NCBI GenBank assembly: GCA_964411125.1
Contig: CAYPJU010000036.1
Span: 1 to 60,473, forward strand
Direction of reading: 5' to 3'
Length of the DNA: 60,473 bases
Origin: JBFIHF01 sp964411125
GTDB lineage: Bacteria; Myxococcota_A; Bradymonadia; Bradymonadales; Bradymonadaceae
How positions within the stretch are numbered: the stretch's first letter is position 1; the number at the start of each line of letters is the position of its first letter. The notes below the pieces were generated by a model. It did not search any database, was not told the DNA's origin, and was given only the letters and a program-made list of their open reading frames with translations. Both the position numbers and the translations under genes were made by a program. Positions 35,334-43,819 of the stretch are shown here, in pieces.

Positions 35334-37508
35334 TCAGTCGAGGACCAACGTCCCGATTTCGTGAAGTGGCGGTACCGAATGCCCGGGGGCGATCCCAGCG
35401 TGCATGGTCCACTGCCTGGTCCCCCCGACGAGCGGCACCGTGACCTCGTCGACTACGTAAGTCCCGGGCTCCCACGATGAGATCGGAAGGAGGCCGTTGA
35501 CCGGCACGTGTCGGAGATCCAGCGGTGGACCCGACTCCGGTCGAAGGATGAGGTGAAGCGTGAACTCGAGGCCTGGCGGAGGCTCCGCAGTCACCTTGTA
35601 TGCCATCGTGAGACGGGCTTCCTCCGACGACATCGCTCTCAGCTCGTACCCGACGACCGAGGCGAACCCGAGGTCCACGGCTACCTCGTTCTCCAGGCTC
35701 GGAGGCGTCACCCGAACGGAGCTGGCGAGGGTGCTCTGGTGATGCGCTTCGAACGTCGCGTTGATCGTATCTACCCATTCGAGGGCCCCGGCGCGGCGAC
35801 GGGCCACCCGTTCTTCGTCGATCGACGCGATGATCGAGTTCCGTTCCCCGGGATCGGCGGTCAGGTCGAACCATTCGTCAGGCTGGATGCCGTAATGATG
35901 AACGAACTTCTGGTCGCCCTCGACGATCGACAGACACGACCGCTCGTACCAGCAATGTGAGGGGAGTGGACGCTCCTCGTTCAATCGGAGCATCGACGTA
36001 CCCGGATAGGTTCCTTCGAGTTCGTACCCGAGCAAATCGACGACCGTCGGGAGAAGATCGAGGTGGGTCACGCCCCACGGGATGGACACTTTCTCCTTCA
36101 CCCCGGGGCGGGCGATGACGAGCGGAACATGGAGGCCTTCTTCGTAGATGACGCTATCGTGTTGGCGCCGCCCGTGTTCGCCAAACCCCTCCCCGTGGTC
36201 CCCCACGACGACCAACATGGTGTTCTCCATCAGGCCCCGCGACACCATCTGTTCCACCAGAACCCGCAGAAAATTGTCGACGTAGTGAACGGAATTCAGG
36301 TAGCGGTTGAACTCGTCGTCCTGGTCGAAGGGGAGCCGCCCAAAACGACGTGGAGCCTGGTAGTCGTGGTGAGGGGTGAGGGTCAGCAGCGTAGCCATGA
36401 ACGGGCCTTCGACGCCCTGCATCCAGCGGAGTGCGGGGTCGAGCATGGCGAGGTCTTCCACACCGAAATAGTTCGCGACCTCGAAGCCTTCCGTTTCGAG
36501 GTCCTCCCCGGCGAGGGTGTGGCCGTAGCCCATGTTGGCGGTCAAAGTTCGGCGGTTCTCGAAACTCCCCCGAGCAGTCTGAAAGAAGCCCGTTTCGTAT
36601 CCCGCGTCGCGGAGCAATTCTGGTAGGCAGCGCACCGGAATCCCGTGGGGCTCGGCTTCGACGATCGGCATCCGCAGCAACGGCTCGATGCCGCACAGCA
36701 GCGCGACGAGCGCTTTCGAGGTGTGGGGAACGACGGCTCTCGCGGAGGTGGCGACGATCGAGCTCGCCGCGAGCTCAGCCAGAAAGGGCGTCGTGTCGCG
36801 GGCCGGATTCCCCAGTGAAGTCGCCTCCCAGCGCGTGGATTCGAGGATCACGAAGACCACGTTGGGGGGAGGGGCCTCCGAGGTTCGGGTCAGGCGAGCT
36901 GGCTCGTATCGGCGGGGTTCGACCCTCTCCGAGCTTCCCGAAAGCAGGGCCGTATCGGCAGCTGTCCAGGCCAGGTTGCTGAGGGGAGTCTTTCGGAACG
37001 GTCGATTGACCTCCCCGATGGGCGGCGTGAACGAGAGGAGTAGGAGCATTACCGCGACGAGGTTGGCGCGTCCCAGCCGACTCCCCGACTTTCGCGCCGC
37101 CCAGACTGAGACGGCGACGAGCACGACGTAGACGAAACAGGCCCCGAGGAGCAGCGCCGGGGTCTCGCTACCGACCACGTCCGCGACTTCGCCCGCTCGC
37201 TCGGCAGCGAAGGTGAGGTGAGAAAATCCGAACGTGAAGCCGGTCACCCGAAAGAAGTTGAAGGCCACCAACTGCAGGAGCCCCAGGACGAGCGCGGCGA
37301 GTCCGTGCCACCAGAAGGGGCGCCCCAGGCTCGCCGCCCAGACGAATCCGATGATCGCGCCATCCGATTTGAGGAGGTCGAGCAGCAGAAGAGCATCCGT
37401 CTCGGACCCATCGATCGCGAGCATCCACCCCCGGGTGACCAGGACTAAAATCGTAAATGTGAGAGGGGCCGAGTGCGCGAGCACCCGTTCGATCCGCGTC
37501 GGTTCCAC
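35334..37508 (-). CDS. LtaS/EptA-like membrane phosphotransferase with C-terminal beta domain
   Basis: A 724-residue protein with four to five N-terminal membrane segments (to about 165), then a sulfatase-type domain beginning NVVFVILESTRWEA (from 216). The likely nucleophile is Thr263 or Ser264 in VVPHTSKALVALLCG, so it is not a formylglycine sulfatase. Metal sites include DHGEGFGEHG and HDSVIYEEGLHVPLV. The last 120 residues form an extra beta-rich domain not seen in the neighbouring paralogue. The start is GTG. It lies downstream of the pilin-like gene on the same strand (37-bp gap), so the two may be co-transcribed. A pilin- or glycolipid-modifying role is inference. Confidence 0.8.
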   Translation of the reverse strand: MEPTRIERVLAHSAPLTFTILVLVTRGWMLAIDGSETDALLLLDLLKSDGAIIGFVWAASLGRPFWWHGLAALVLGLLQLVAFNFFRVTGFTFGFSHLTFAAERAGEVADVVGSETPALLLGACFVYVVLVAVSVWAARKSGSRLGRANLVAVMLLLLSFTPPIGEVNRPFRKTPLSNLAWTAADTALLSGSSERVEPRRYEPARLTRTSEAPPPNVVFVILESTRWEATSLGNPARDTTPFLAELAASSIVATSARAVVPHTSKALVALLCGIEPLLRMPIVEAEPHGIPVRCLPELLRDAGYETGFFQTARGSFENRRTLTANMGYGHTLAGEDLETEGFEVANYFGVEDLAMLDPALRWMQGVEGPFMATLLTLTPHHDYQAPRRFGRLPFDQDDEFNRYLNSVHYVDNFLRVLVEQMVSRGLMENTMLVVVGDHGEGFGEHGRRQHDSVIYEEGLHVPLVIARPGVKEKVSIPWGVTHLDLLPTVVDLLGYELEGTYPGTSMLRLNEERPLPSHCWYERSCLSIVEGDQKFVHHYGIQPDEWFDLTADPGERNSIIASIDEERVARRRAGALEWVDTINATFEAHHQSTLASSVRVTPPSLENEVAVDLGFASVVGYELRAMSSEEARLTMAYKVTAEPPPGLEFTLHLILRPESGPPLDLRHVPVNGLLPISSWEPGTYVVDEVTVPLVGGTRQWTMHAGIAPGHSVPPLHEIGTLVLD

Positions 37509-37545
37509 CGGACGGCCAGTCGTTGGGAAAAGGAGTCCGGGGGGA

Positions 37546-38013
37546 TTACTCGTTTTCGTTGAGCAATACCGGGTTTTCGCTCAAATGGGTCAGGATCCAC
37601 GTCGACTGCTTGCCGCCGTCTCCACTGATGTCCTGTCGCACACGGACTCCGTAGCCCGCAATGCTTCCGTCGAACGGGACACCTTCGCAGATGTCACACG
37701 ACGCTCCACCGCCGGTCCAGCCTACCGTTTCGATCTCCACGCCGGCGGGAAGTCCCTTTCCGGCGAAATCGAGCAAGTTGTTGTACTCCGTGGGTTTCGC
37801 CGCAAAGGAACCACCCGCCCAGTAGATGTTGTTTCGCGCCTTGTAGCGTTCCTGACCAGCCTTGACCTCCAGCGCGTAGCGCTGCAGCTTCTGGACTTTG
37901 GCGGATTTTACGTAGCGGCCATATGCTATGCTGCCGATGGCAGCGAGAATGCCGACGATGGCAACGACGACCATCAGTTCCACGAGGGTGATCCCCCGGC
38001 GCGATTTCATCAT
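37546..38013 (-). CDS. Type IV pilin-like protein (orphan pilin)
   Basis: A 155-residue prepilin. The short leader MMKSRRG is cut before ITLVELMVVVAIVGILAAI, with Glu5 of the mature protein present, so it should be processed by PilD. The first mature residue is Ile rather than Phe/Met. A CxxC (SCDIC) sits in the C-terminal half, unlike the major pilin. The ATG has GAGGAA six bases upstream. It lies outside the main pil operon, 3.2 kb from pilI, divergent with a 17-bp gap from a TMTC-like glycosyltransferase gene and upstream of a phosphotransferase gene. It may be a minor pilin or a pseudopilin. Confidence 0.9.
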   Translation of the reverse strand: MMKSRRGITLVELMVVVAIVGILAAIGSIAYGRYVKSAKVQKLQRYALEVKAGQERYKARNNIYWAGGSFAAKPTEYNNLLDFAGKGLPAGVEIETVGWTGGGASCDICEGVPFDGSIAGYGVRVRQDISGDGGKQSTWILTHLSENPVLLNENE

Positions 38014-38030
38014 GATGTTCCTCGACTGTG

Positions 38031-39662
38031 ATGCCTGAAAGGTTAGCCGATCACGACGCGGACGTCCATCAATCGGTGGGTGTGCTGACCTCCGAAGAGC
38101 GATGTGAGGAGCGGGCCGCGCCGTGGTGGCCTGCGATGGTCGTCGCGGGGGTCGTACTGGCCGTTTTCGGGGTCGTGGTGACCTTCGACCTCGTTGTCTG
38201 GGACGACCCCGCCTACATCGTCTTCAACCCGCTGGTAGCCGACTGGTGGGCCCATTCCGTGGGGACGCGCCTTCTGACCCCGGGGCTGGGGTACCCGGTC
38301 CCGATCCCGGTAGCGATCTATGCGGCTGCGTCGTCGCTGGGACCGGCTGTGGCGCCGGCCCTGATTCATCTCGTCGCGGTGGTCGCACATGTCGGGAACG
38401 CACTGCTCGCGTGGATGCTGATGCGCCGGTACATCCCTCCGAGCGCCGCGGTGTTGGCCCCGGTGGCTGTTCTGGCGTGGGCGCTCCACCCGACGACGGT
38501 CGAGGCGGTCGCGTGGGCGTCCAACCTCAAGGAGCCTCTCGCCACGTTCGGAATGCTGCTCGCCCTGGTCGGTTTCGAAAGGTTGCTCGAGGCAGAGAGC
38601 CGGCGGGCGACGCTCGCCGTGGTGGGCGGGGTGCTCATCGGCCTCGGTAGCAAGCCGATCGCGGGCATGATTGGCTTCGTCTTCATCGCCCGACTGCTCG
38701 CGAGCCAGACCCCGCGGCGTCCATGGCGTCTCGCGATCGCGACCGCGGTCGGAGGGAGCGCCTGGATTGTCGCGGCGATGGCGGCCCACGAGACGTTGGC
38801 GGCGGGTCAGGAGGGTGCGTTCGCCACGCGGAGCTGGCTGACGACCTGTTTCGCGGCGTTCGGCAACCTCTGGCGTTCGTACATCCTACCGCTCGACCTA
38901 CAGCCCTATTACCCGCTCGAGGTGAGGGAATGGACCGCGCTCGCGAGTTTCGGCGTCGTCGCCCTGATCGTCGGGGCGGCTGCGTTCGCGCTGGCGGTGC
39001 GTCGGGATCGGATCGCAGCGTTCGGGCTGGTGGCCGCGGCGATTTGCTACGCCCCGTACAGCAACGTGGTCCCGCTGCCGCGAATCACGGCCGACACGTA
39101 CGCCTACCTCCCGTCTTTCTTCCTGCTCGTGGCGCTCGGCCGGTTCGCGGCGGCGACCCGTCGGCCCCGGGCGGTCGCCGCTGGAGGGACGATAGTGGTT
39201 CTTCTGCTGACGGCGCTCACCCTTCAGCAGATTCCGCGCTGGTCGTCGACGCAGAAGCTCTTCGGTCCGATGCTCGGTGACCCCGAATGGTTCTCCCTAC
39301 CGTATGCGCTCGTCGCCTACGATCTTCACCTACGGGGGAAGGAGCGCGAGGCGCTCCGCACCCTCGACGAGGCGTGGGAACCGCTGATGCGCAGCGGTGC
39401 CGTCCCCGCCTTTGCGACCGAGGCATACGCCGGGGCGGGGAGGGGGGCGCGCGCGTCCGACGCGCTTGTGCGGAGCGCCGTTCACCGGGGGGACTCCGCG
39501 GTGCGAGACGCTGTCGCTCGGATGGCTCGAGAGCGACTTCCCGCCCCGGAGACCGAGGGCGGAAGGGCGATCGTCCGACGGTCGCTCCGACAGTATCCTG
39601 CGCAGGAGAACGAGCAGCAGTGGTTGCGGCAGATTGGGTTCGAGGGCACCGTCGATGAATGA
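38031..39662 (+). CDS. TMTC-like (DUF1736-type) membrane glycosyltransferase
   Basis: A 543-residue polytopic protein. The first periplasmic loop has VVWDDPAYIVFNPLVAD, and the central conserved block is WALHPTTVEAVAWASNLKEPLATFGMLL. Both are hallmarks of bacterial proteins related to the TMTC O-mannosyltransferases (family consensus YDD-x-Y-x-x-N and ALHP-x-x-VE-x-VAW-x-x-x-K). About eleven membrane segments are followed by a short helical tail in place of the TPR repeats of longer members. ATG 38031 is adjacent to GTG 38028, and the choice is arbitrary. The stop overlaps the next paralogue by eight bases. Confidence 0.75.
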   Translation: MPERLADHDADVHQSVGVLTSEERCEERAAPWWPAMVVAGVVLAVFGVVVTFDLVVWDDPAYIVFNPLVADWWAHSVGTRLLTPGLGYPVPIPVAIYAAASSLGPAVAPALIHLVAVVAHVGNALLAWMLMRRYIPPSAAVLAPVAVLAWALHPTTVEAVAWASNLKEPLATFGMLLALVGFERLLEAESRRATLAVVGGVLIGLGSKPIAGMIGFVFIARLLASQTPRRPWRLAIATAVGGSAWIVAAMAAHETLAAGQEGAFATRSWLTTCFAAFGNLWRSYILPLDLQPYYPLEVREWTALASFGVVALIVGAAAFALAVRRDRIAAFGLVAAAICYAPYSNVVPLPRITADTYAYLPSFFLLVALGRFAAATRRPRAVAAGGTIVVLLLTALTLQQIPRWSSTQKLFGPMLGDPEWFSLPYALVAYDLHLRGKEREALRTLDEAWEPLMRSGAVPAFATEAYAGAGRGARASDALVRSAVHRGDSAVRDAVARMARERLPAPETEGGRAIVRRSLRQYPAQENEQQWLRQIGFEGTVDE

Positions 39663-41184
39663 CCAGGCGCCAGGGAGACGCAGCGAATGGTTCTGGGCCG
39701 GAGGTTTGGCGCTGCTGATCGCGGTCGTGTTCGGCCACACCGTCGGGTTCGGCTTCGTCAACTACGACGACTTCTTGACCGCGCAAAATGCGCTCCTCGG
39801 CGATTGGTGGAGCTGGAGCTGGTACGACCGGCTCGCGACACCTCACATCGGTTACCCCGTCCCACTGCCCACCGCGATCTGGGCCGCAATGTGGGCCGCG
39901 GGCGACGGGCCGTGGCCCGCGCTGGCGCATGGGCTGAATGTCCTGCTCCACCTCGCGAACTTCGTGCTTCTCGCCGCGGTGCTTCGGCGCTTCTGTTCTT
40001 CGAGAGGGCGGCACGTCGCCTGGCTCCTGGCAGGCCTGTGGGCGCTTCATCCGGTGAACGTCGAACCGGTGGTGTGGGCGACGGGTCTGAAGGACGTCCT
40101 CGCCGGGACCGGCTTCGTGGCGTGTGTCCTGGGGCTCGCTCGCTGGTTCGATGGTCGCGCGGGGGGCCGAAGTCTGACACTCGCGGGGGTGGGCGTCGCC
40201 TTTGCGAGCAAGCCGACCGGTGTGGCGTTGGCGCCGCTCGTGATCGGATGGCTCGTCCTCCGTCAGTGGCTCGTCCCGGACGACGAGCGCCCCCGACGGG
40301 GCGCATGGCTCGCCGGTGGAGGGCTCGTTGCGTTTACCGTCGCGTACATCCTCTTCACTCAAGCGATGCACGCCGAGTTCGGCGGGCATCGCTCGACGAT
40401 GCCGGTGGTCGACCGCGTCGTCTCGGCGCTCGCGCTCCAGGCTAACCACGTCGTAGTCCCCCTCGGCATGCGCGTGATGTACGTGTTCGAGGCGCCGACG
40501 GTCGAGGGCTGGGCGACCGCGCTCGGCGTGACGGCCGCCCTAATCATGGGGATCGCCTTTGCTGTGAAGAAGCGTTCACTGGCGGGACTTCTGGGACTCG
40601 GCTGGTTGGTCCTCGCCTATCTGCCGTACTCGGGATTGGCGGGGCAGTCGCGCTTCGCGGCCGACTCTTACATGTACGTTCCGCTGATGGGGCTCGCCCT
40701 GGCGGTGCTGCCGATCGTCGCGCCGCTGTGGGATCGCCTGGCCGTCCGCATCGGGCTCACCGGTGTCGCGCTCCTGTTCGCGCTCCTTTCTTTCGCCGAG
40801 TCCACCGACTGGCGGGATGGGGGCCAAACGCTGTGGGCAGAGGTCGCGGCCCATCATCCCGACAACGCATTCGTGGCGATGAAGCACGGGCAGTCGCTGT
40901 TTCTGGCGCGTGAGTACGAACCGGCGCGAAACGCGTTCGAGTCGGTGGACCCCCGCTGGTTCGGCACGACGATCCCGTTTCCACCGTCATGGCCCCAGTC
41001 GTACTGCGAGATGGGAGAGATTGCGCGATGCGAGGAGCTGTACGTGTACGGCATCCAGGTCATGCGTGCGAACCACGATCAGACCACGCAGACCGAGAGC
41101 GAGTATCAGAACCTGTTGCGTGCCTACGAGCATTTTCGGATGACGCACGACAAGCCGGTCGACCCGCGGCTCGGCGACTTATGA
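39655..41184 (+). CDS. TMTC-like (DUF1736-type) membrane glycosyltransferase, paralogue
   Basis: A 509-residue paralogue of the preceding protein: FVNYDDFLTAQNALL in the first loop and WALHPVNVEPVVWATGLKDVLAG as the central signature. The C-terminal region (about 390-509) looks like one or two TPR-type helical hairpins (AFVAMKHGQSLFLAREYEPARNAFE), as in longer family members. The ATG at 39655 overlaps the preceding stop, so translation is coupled. It is convergent with pilI (4-bp gap). Tandem duplication next to pilin genes suggests protein glycosylation, perhaps of pilin, but no direct evidence is in the sequence. Confidence 0.75.
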   Translation: MNDQAPGRRSEWFWAGGLALLIAVVFGHTVGFGFVNYDDFLTAQNALLGDWWSWSWYDRLATPHIGYPVPLPTAIWAAMWAAGDGPWPALAHGLNVLLHLANFVLLAAVLRRFCSSRGRHVAWLLAGLWALHPVNVEPVVWATGLKDVLAGTGFVACVLGLARWFDGRAGGRSLTLAGVGVAFASKPTGVALAPLVIGWLVLRQWLVPDDERPRRGAWLAGGGLVAFTVAYILFTQAMHAEFGGHRSTMPVVDRVVSALALQANHVVVPLGMRVMYVFEAPTVEGWATALGVTAALIMGIAFAVKKRSLAGLLGLGWLVLAYLPYSGLAGQSRFAADSYMYVPLMGLALAVLPIVAPLWDRLAVRIGLTGVALLFALLSFAESTDWRDGGQTLWAEVAAHHPDNAFVAMKHGQSLFLAREYEPARNAFESVDPRWFGTTIPFPPSWPQSYCEMGEIARCEELYVYGIQVMRANHDQTTQTESEYQNLLRAYEHFRMTHDKPVDPRLGDL

Positions 41185-41188
41185 CCCG

Positions 41189-41962
41189 CTACGCGAACTC
41201 GCGTCGCGAAAAGATCCCGCAGGCCAACAGCAGGACGACCACCGAGTAGGCGATCGCGTACCAGGTCGCGCTCGCCAGATACGGGGCGCCGACGGTGTCC
41301 CAGTACGAAAGGCGGGCCGAGAGGTTGAGCGCCTGGAAGTCGGGCAGCACCATCAGGAGAAAGTCGACGATCGGGTCGAAGACGCTGCTCGTCTCGGCGA
41401 GGTAAGTGCGTGCCTCTTCCAACTGTCGCGTGAGATTGCCGGCCACGAACATCGCTACGGTGAGCATTCCGCTCAGCAACGGGGTGGAAAAACTCGCGTA
41501 GAAGAGCGAAATCGCGGTGATGATCAAGAGTTGCAGATAGAGCGTGTAGTAAGCCCAGAAGAGGATCGAACTCACTTCGTGCCCATGGATCGCGACCAAT
41601 GCTGTGGCGAGCAGGCTGAGCGACGCGGTGATCGCCGCGAGCAGCGCCCCGACGCCGACGAATTTGCCGACCAGGAACTGCCACCGTGCGATCGGCTTGG
41701 ACAGAATCGTGTAGAGCGTCCGCCGCTCGATCTCGGTGTGCAACAGAGTGACGCTGGAGTGAACGGCGATGACGACCCCGAAGATCGCCGACATGAACAG
41801 GACGCCGTTGGCGGTCACCCGCCGTTCCTCGTGCAGACTCATCTCGGCGAGGATCGCCGTAGCGCCGCTGGCGAGCACCACGAAGAAGACGAGGCTCGCG
41901 AGAACCTTGTTTCGGATTGCCTGGCGAAACGTGTTGATGGCGATCGAAAGTACAGGCGTCAT
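41189..41962 (-). CDS. pilI: ABC-2 type permease, PilI-like
   Basis: A 257-residue membrane protein with six hydrophobic segments, starting MTPVLSIAINTFRQAIRNKVLASL, the usual N-terminus of ABC-2-type permeases of the GldF/NosY kind, and ERRTLYTILSKPIARWQFLVGK. The true start is the ATG at 41962, five bases after the ATPase gene ends. The order pilA - membrane protein - ABC ATPase - ABC permease equals pilA-pilG-pilH-pilI of Myxococcus xanthus, where PilGHI is needed for pilus assembly or export. The symbol rests on that synteny. It is the last gene of the operon. Confidence 0.7.
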   Translation of the reverse strand: MTPVLSIAINTFRQAIRNKVLASLVFFVVLASGATAILAEMSLHEERRVTANGVLFMSAIFGVVIAVHSSVTLLHTEIERRTLYTILSKPIARWQFLVGKFVGVGALLAAITASLSLLATALVAIHGHEVSSILFWAYYTLYLQLLIITAISLFYASFSTPLLSGMLTVAMFVAGNLTRQLEEARTYLAETSSVFDPIVDFLLMVLPDFQALNLSARLSYWDTVGAPYLASATWYAIAYSVVVLLLACGIFSRREFA

Positions 41963-41967
41963 GAAGT

Positions 41968-42894
41968 TCACGGTTCGCCCCCTCGGGCATCGCGGATGAA
42001 AACGTCCTCGAGCCCCTCGCGATTGGGGACCACGCCGAGCAGCTCGGCGTCGGTGTCGGCCAGTGCGGCCACGACGGTGATGGGGTCGATCTGCTCTTCG
42101 TACCACGCCACGATGGTGTCGCCCCGGGTTTCGCTGCGACGCAGACCGTCGCCCGGTAAGTCGGCCACGGAGATCCCGCGCACCGTCACCTCCCACGATT
42201 CCACGCGGTTTCCCGTCAGCTCCACCAGCCCCCCCTCTTCGACGACCACGCCTCGATCCATCAGAACGACGCGATCGCACACCGCCTCGACGTCGGGGAG
42301 GATATGGCTCGAGAACATGACGGTCTTCCCATCCGTCTTCAACTGCGCGATCAGGTCCCGGACTTCTCGGCGGCCGATGGGGTCGAGCCCGCTCTGGGGC
42401 TCATCGAGGATCACCAGATCGGGATCATTGATGAGCGCCTGCGCGATGCCGGCTCGCTGCCGCATCCCTTTGGAAAATTTTCGGAGCGGACGGTCTTCGG
42501 CGTGCCTGAGACCCACCCGCTCGATGAGCTCGTCGATGCGGGGGGAGAGAGTCTTGGTGGGCACTGCGGTGAGTCGGCCGTAGAAGTGCAGCAGCTCCCG
42601 CACGTTGAGGTGTTCATAGAAATAGGGGCTCTCGGGAAGGTAGCCGAGCCGGGCCCGGACCTCGGGTTTCTCCACCGACTGACCGAACATCGTGGCGGTT
42701 CCACGGTCAGCCCGAATCAAGCCGGTGAGGACCTTGAGGGTCGTCGTCTTTCCTGCCCCGTTGGCGCCCACGAGTCCCAGGATTTCGTTTTCGTGCAGGC
42801 TGAAGCTGACGTCCCGGATCGCCTCGACTTTCTTACGCCGAAAGCCGGTCCGGAACGTCTTCGCCAACCCTTTCACCTCCAAGATCGGGGTCAT
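41968..42894 (-). CDS. pilH: ABC transporter ATP-binding protein, PilH-like
   Basis: A 308-residue ABC ATPase: Walker A GLVGANGAGKTTTLK (about 41-55), Q-loop region LGYLPESPYFYEHL, signature FSKGMRQR, Walker B LVILDEPQSGLDP and H-loop SSHILPDVE. An extra C-terminal regulatory-type domain of about 90 residues follows. The start overlaps the stop of the upstream gene (ATGA, 42891-42894), and the permease gene follows after five bases, so the three genes form one translationally coupled unit. Assigned to PilH of M. xanthus by position directly after pilA-pilG. Confidence 0.75.
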   Translation of the reverse strand: MTPILEVKGLAKTFRTGFRRKKVEAIRDVSFSLHENEILGLVGANGAGKTTTLKVLTGLIRADRGTATMFGQSVEKPEVRARLGYLPESPYFYEHLNVRELLHFYGRLTAVPTKTLSPRIDELIERVGLRHAEDRPLRKFSKGMRQRAGIAQALINDPDLVILDEPQSGLDPIGRREVRDLIAQLKTDGKTVMFSSHILPDVEAVCDRVVLMDRGVVVEEGGLVELTGNRVESWEVTVRGISVADLPGDGLRRSETRGDTIVAWYEEQIDPITVVAALADTDAELLGVVPNREGLEDVFIRDARGGEP

Positions 42895-43733
42895 ATCGTC
42901 TCCCCCAAGAACGTGAAGAGCGATGGTGAAACGTAGGGGAGCCTTTCATTGTGCTCCCGTTCGAACTCTCGGTCGTGTCGCATCGTCTCCGAAAGGTGCT
43001 CGTCAGCCCCACCCAGCGCCTGAAGTTGTTCCGCGATGCTCCGCTTCACGACCGGGTCCGTCGACCTGAGGTATAGCGCCTGGAGCATCTCGATCTGCTC
43101 GGCTGCCGGCAACTCTTCACCGGCTCGAAACTGATGGAGCTTGCGCCTGTGGTAGCTGAGCACCAGGGGGTTCATGGGATGGACGTCGTCTCCTTCGAGC
43201 GACTCTTCGAGCAAGCCGATGATCCGCTCGTAACGGCGGATCTTGGCGTCGGAGTCCGCGTCCCGCAAGCCGATGTATGACATCGCGGCCGAGAACGGCA
43301 GCTCCGTGTTGTGCGGATAGACCTCCATTCCTTTCTCCACGAAGCGAGTCGCGACCTCTACCTCTTCATACGTGGGCATCGGATGGCTGAAGGTCCACAC
43401 GGCCGGGAACCACTCGTACAGCCGAAGCTGGTGGCGGTCCAGCGCCCGGATTGTCTCGGCGTTCTCCTCGATCTTCGCCAAACGTTGGTGACGCTGTCTC
43501 GCCGCGCCCACGTTGGTGTTCACCGCAATCCAGGCCACGTCGGCGGCGAACTGGTCGTAGTTCAAGAATCCAGCCCGCAAGAGGTCGGCGTCGGGCAAGA
43601 CCGTCTCTTGAAACGTGGCCCCACCCGGAGCGCGGAGGAGAGCGCTCGTCAGTGACTGTCTGGCGAGCGCGAAGTTCAGGAGAGCGAGAACGGCGAGGGC
43701 AAGGGTCGCCGCGATGCGGATCGACGTAGTCAT
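42891..43733 (-). CDS. pilG: PilG-like membrane-anchored protein
   Basis: A 280-residue protein with one N-terminal membrane segment (IRIAATLALAVLALLNFAL) and a helical periplasmic domain containing NYDQFAADVAWIAVNTNVG, LDRHQLRLYEWFPAVWTFSHPMPTYE-type aromatic stretches and TPR-like helices. Sequence alone does not name it. Its place between pilA and the ABC ATPase, overlapping the latter by four bases, matches pilG of the M. xanthus pil cluster. A terminator separates it from pilA, so read-through or an own promoter must drive it. Confidence 0.65.
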   Translation of the reverse strand: MTTSIRIAATLALAVLALLNFALARQSLTSALLRAPGGATFQETVLPDADLLRAGFLNYDQFAADVAWIAVNTNVGAARQRHQRLAKIEENAETIRALDRHQLRLYEWFPAVWTFSHPMPTYEEVEVATRFVEKGMEVYPHNTELPFSAAMSYIGLRDADSDAKIRRYERIIGLLEESLEGDDVHPMNPLVLSYHRRKLHQFRAGEELPAAEQIEMLQALYLRSTDPVVKRSIAEQLQALGGADEHLSETMRHDREFEREHNERLPYVSPSLFTFLGETI

Positions 43734-43772
43734 GACCTTACCGTCCTAGCCCAAAACGGGCGGGGCGTCGGC

Positions 43773-43802
43773 AAAAAAAAACCGCGGCCGAAGCCGCGGT
43801 TC
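43773..43802 (-). terminator. Terminator of pilA
   Basis: On the minus strand a perfect 8-bp GC-rich stem (ACCGCGGC / GCCGCGGT, 43781-43788 with 43793-43800) around a TTCG loop is followed by nine T residues. It lies 20 bases after the pilA stop and should end most pilA transcripts before pilGHI. Confidence 0.92.
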
Positions 43803-43819
43803 TTTCGAAACGGGAACGA

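Noticed and set aside
33271..37508. Arylsulfatases
   Set aside because: The Cys/Ser-x-Pro-x-Arg formylglycine motif is absent, and multi-pass N-terminal membrane domains fit LtaS/EptA-type transferases.
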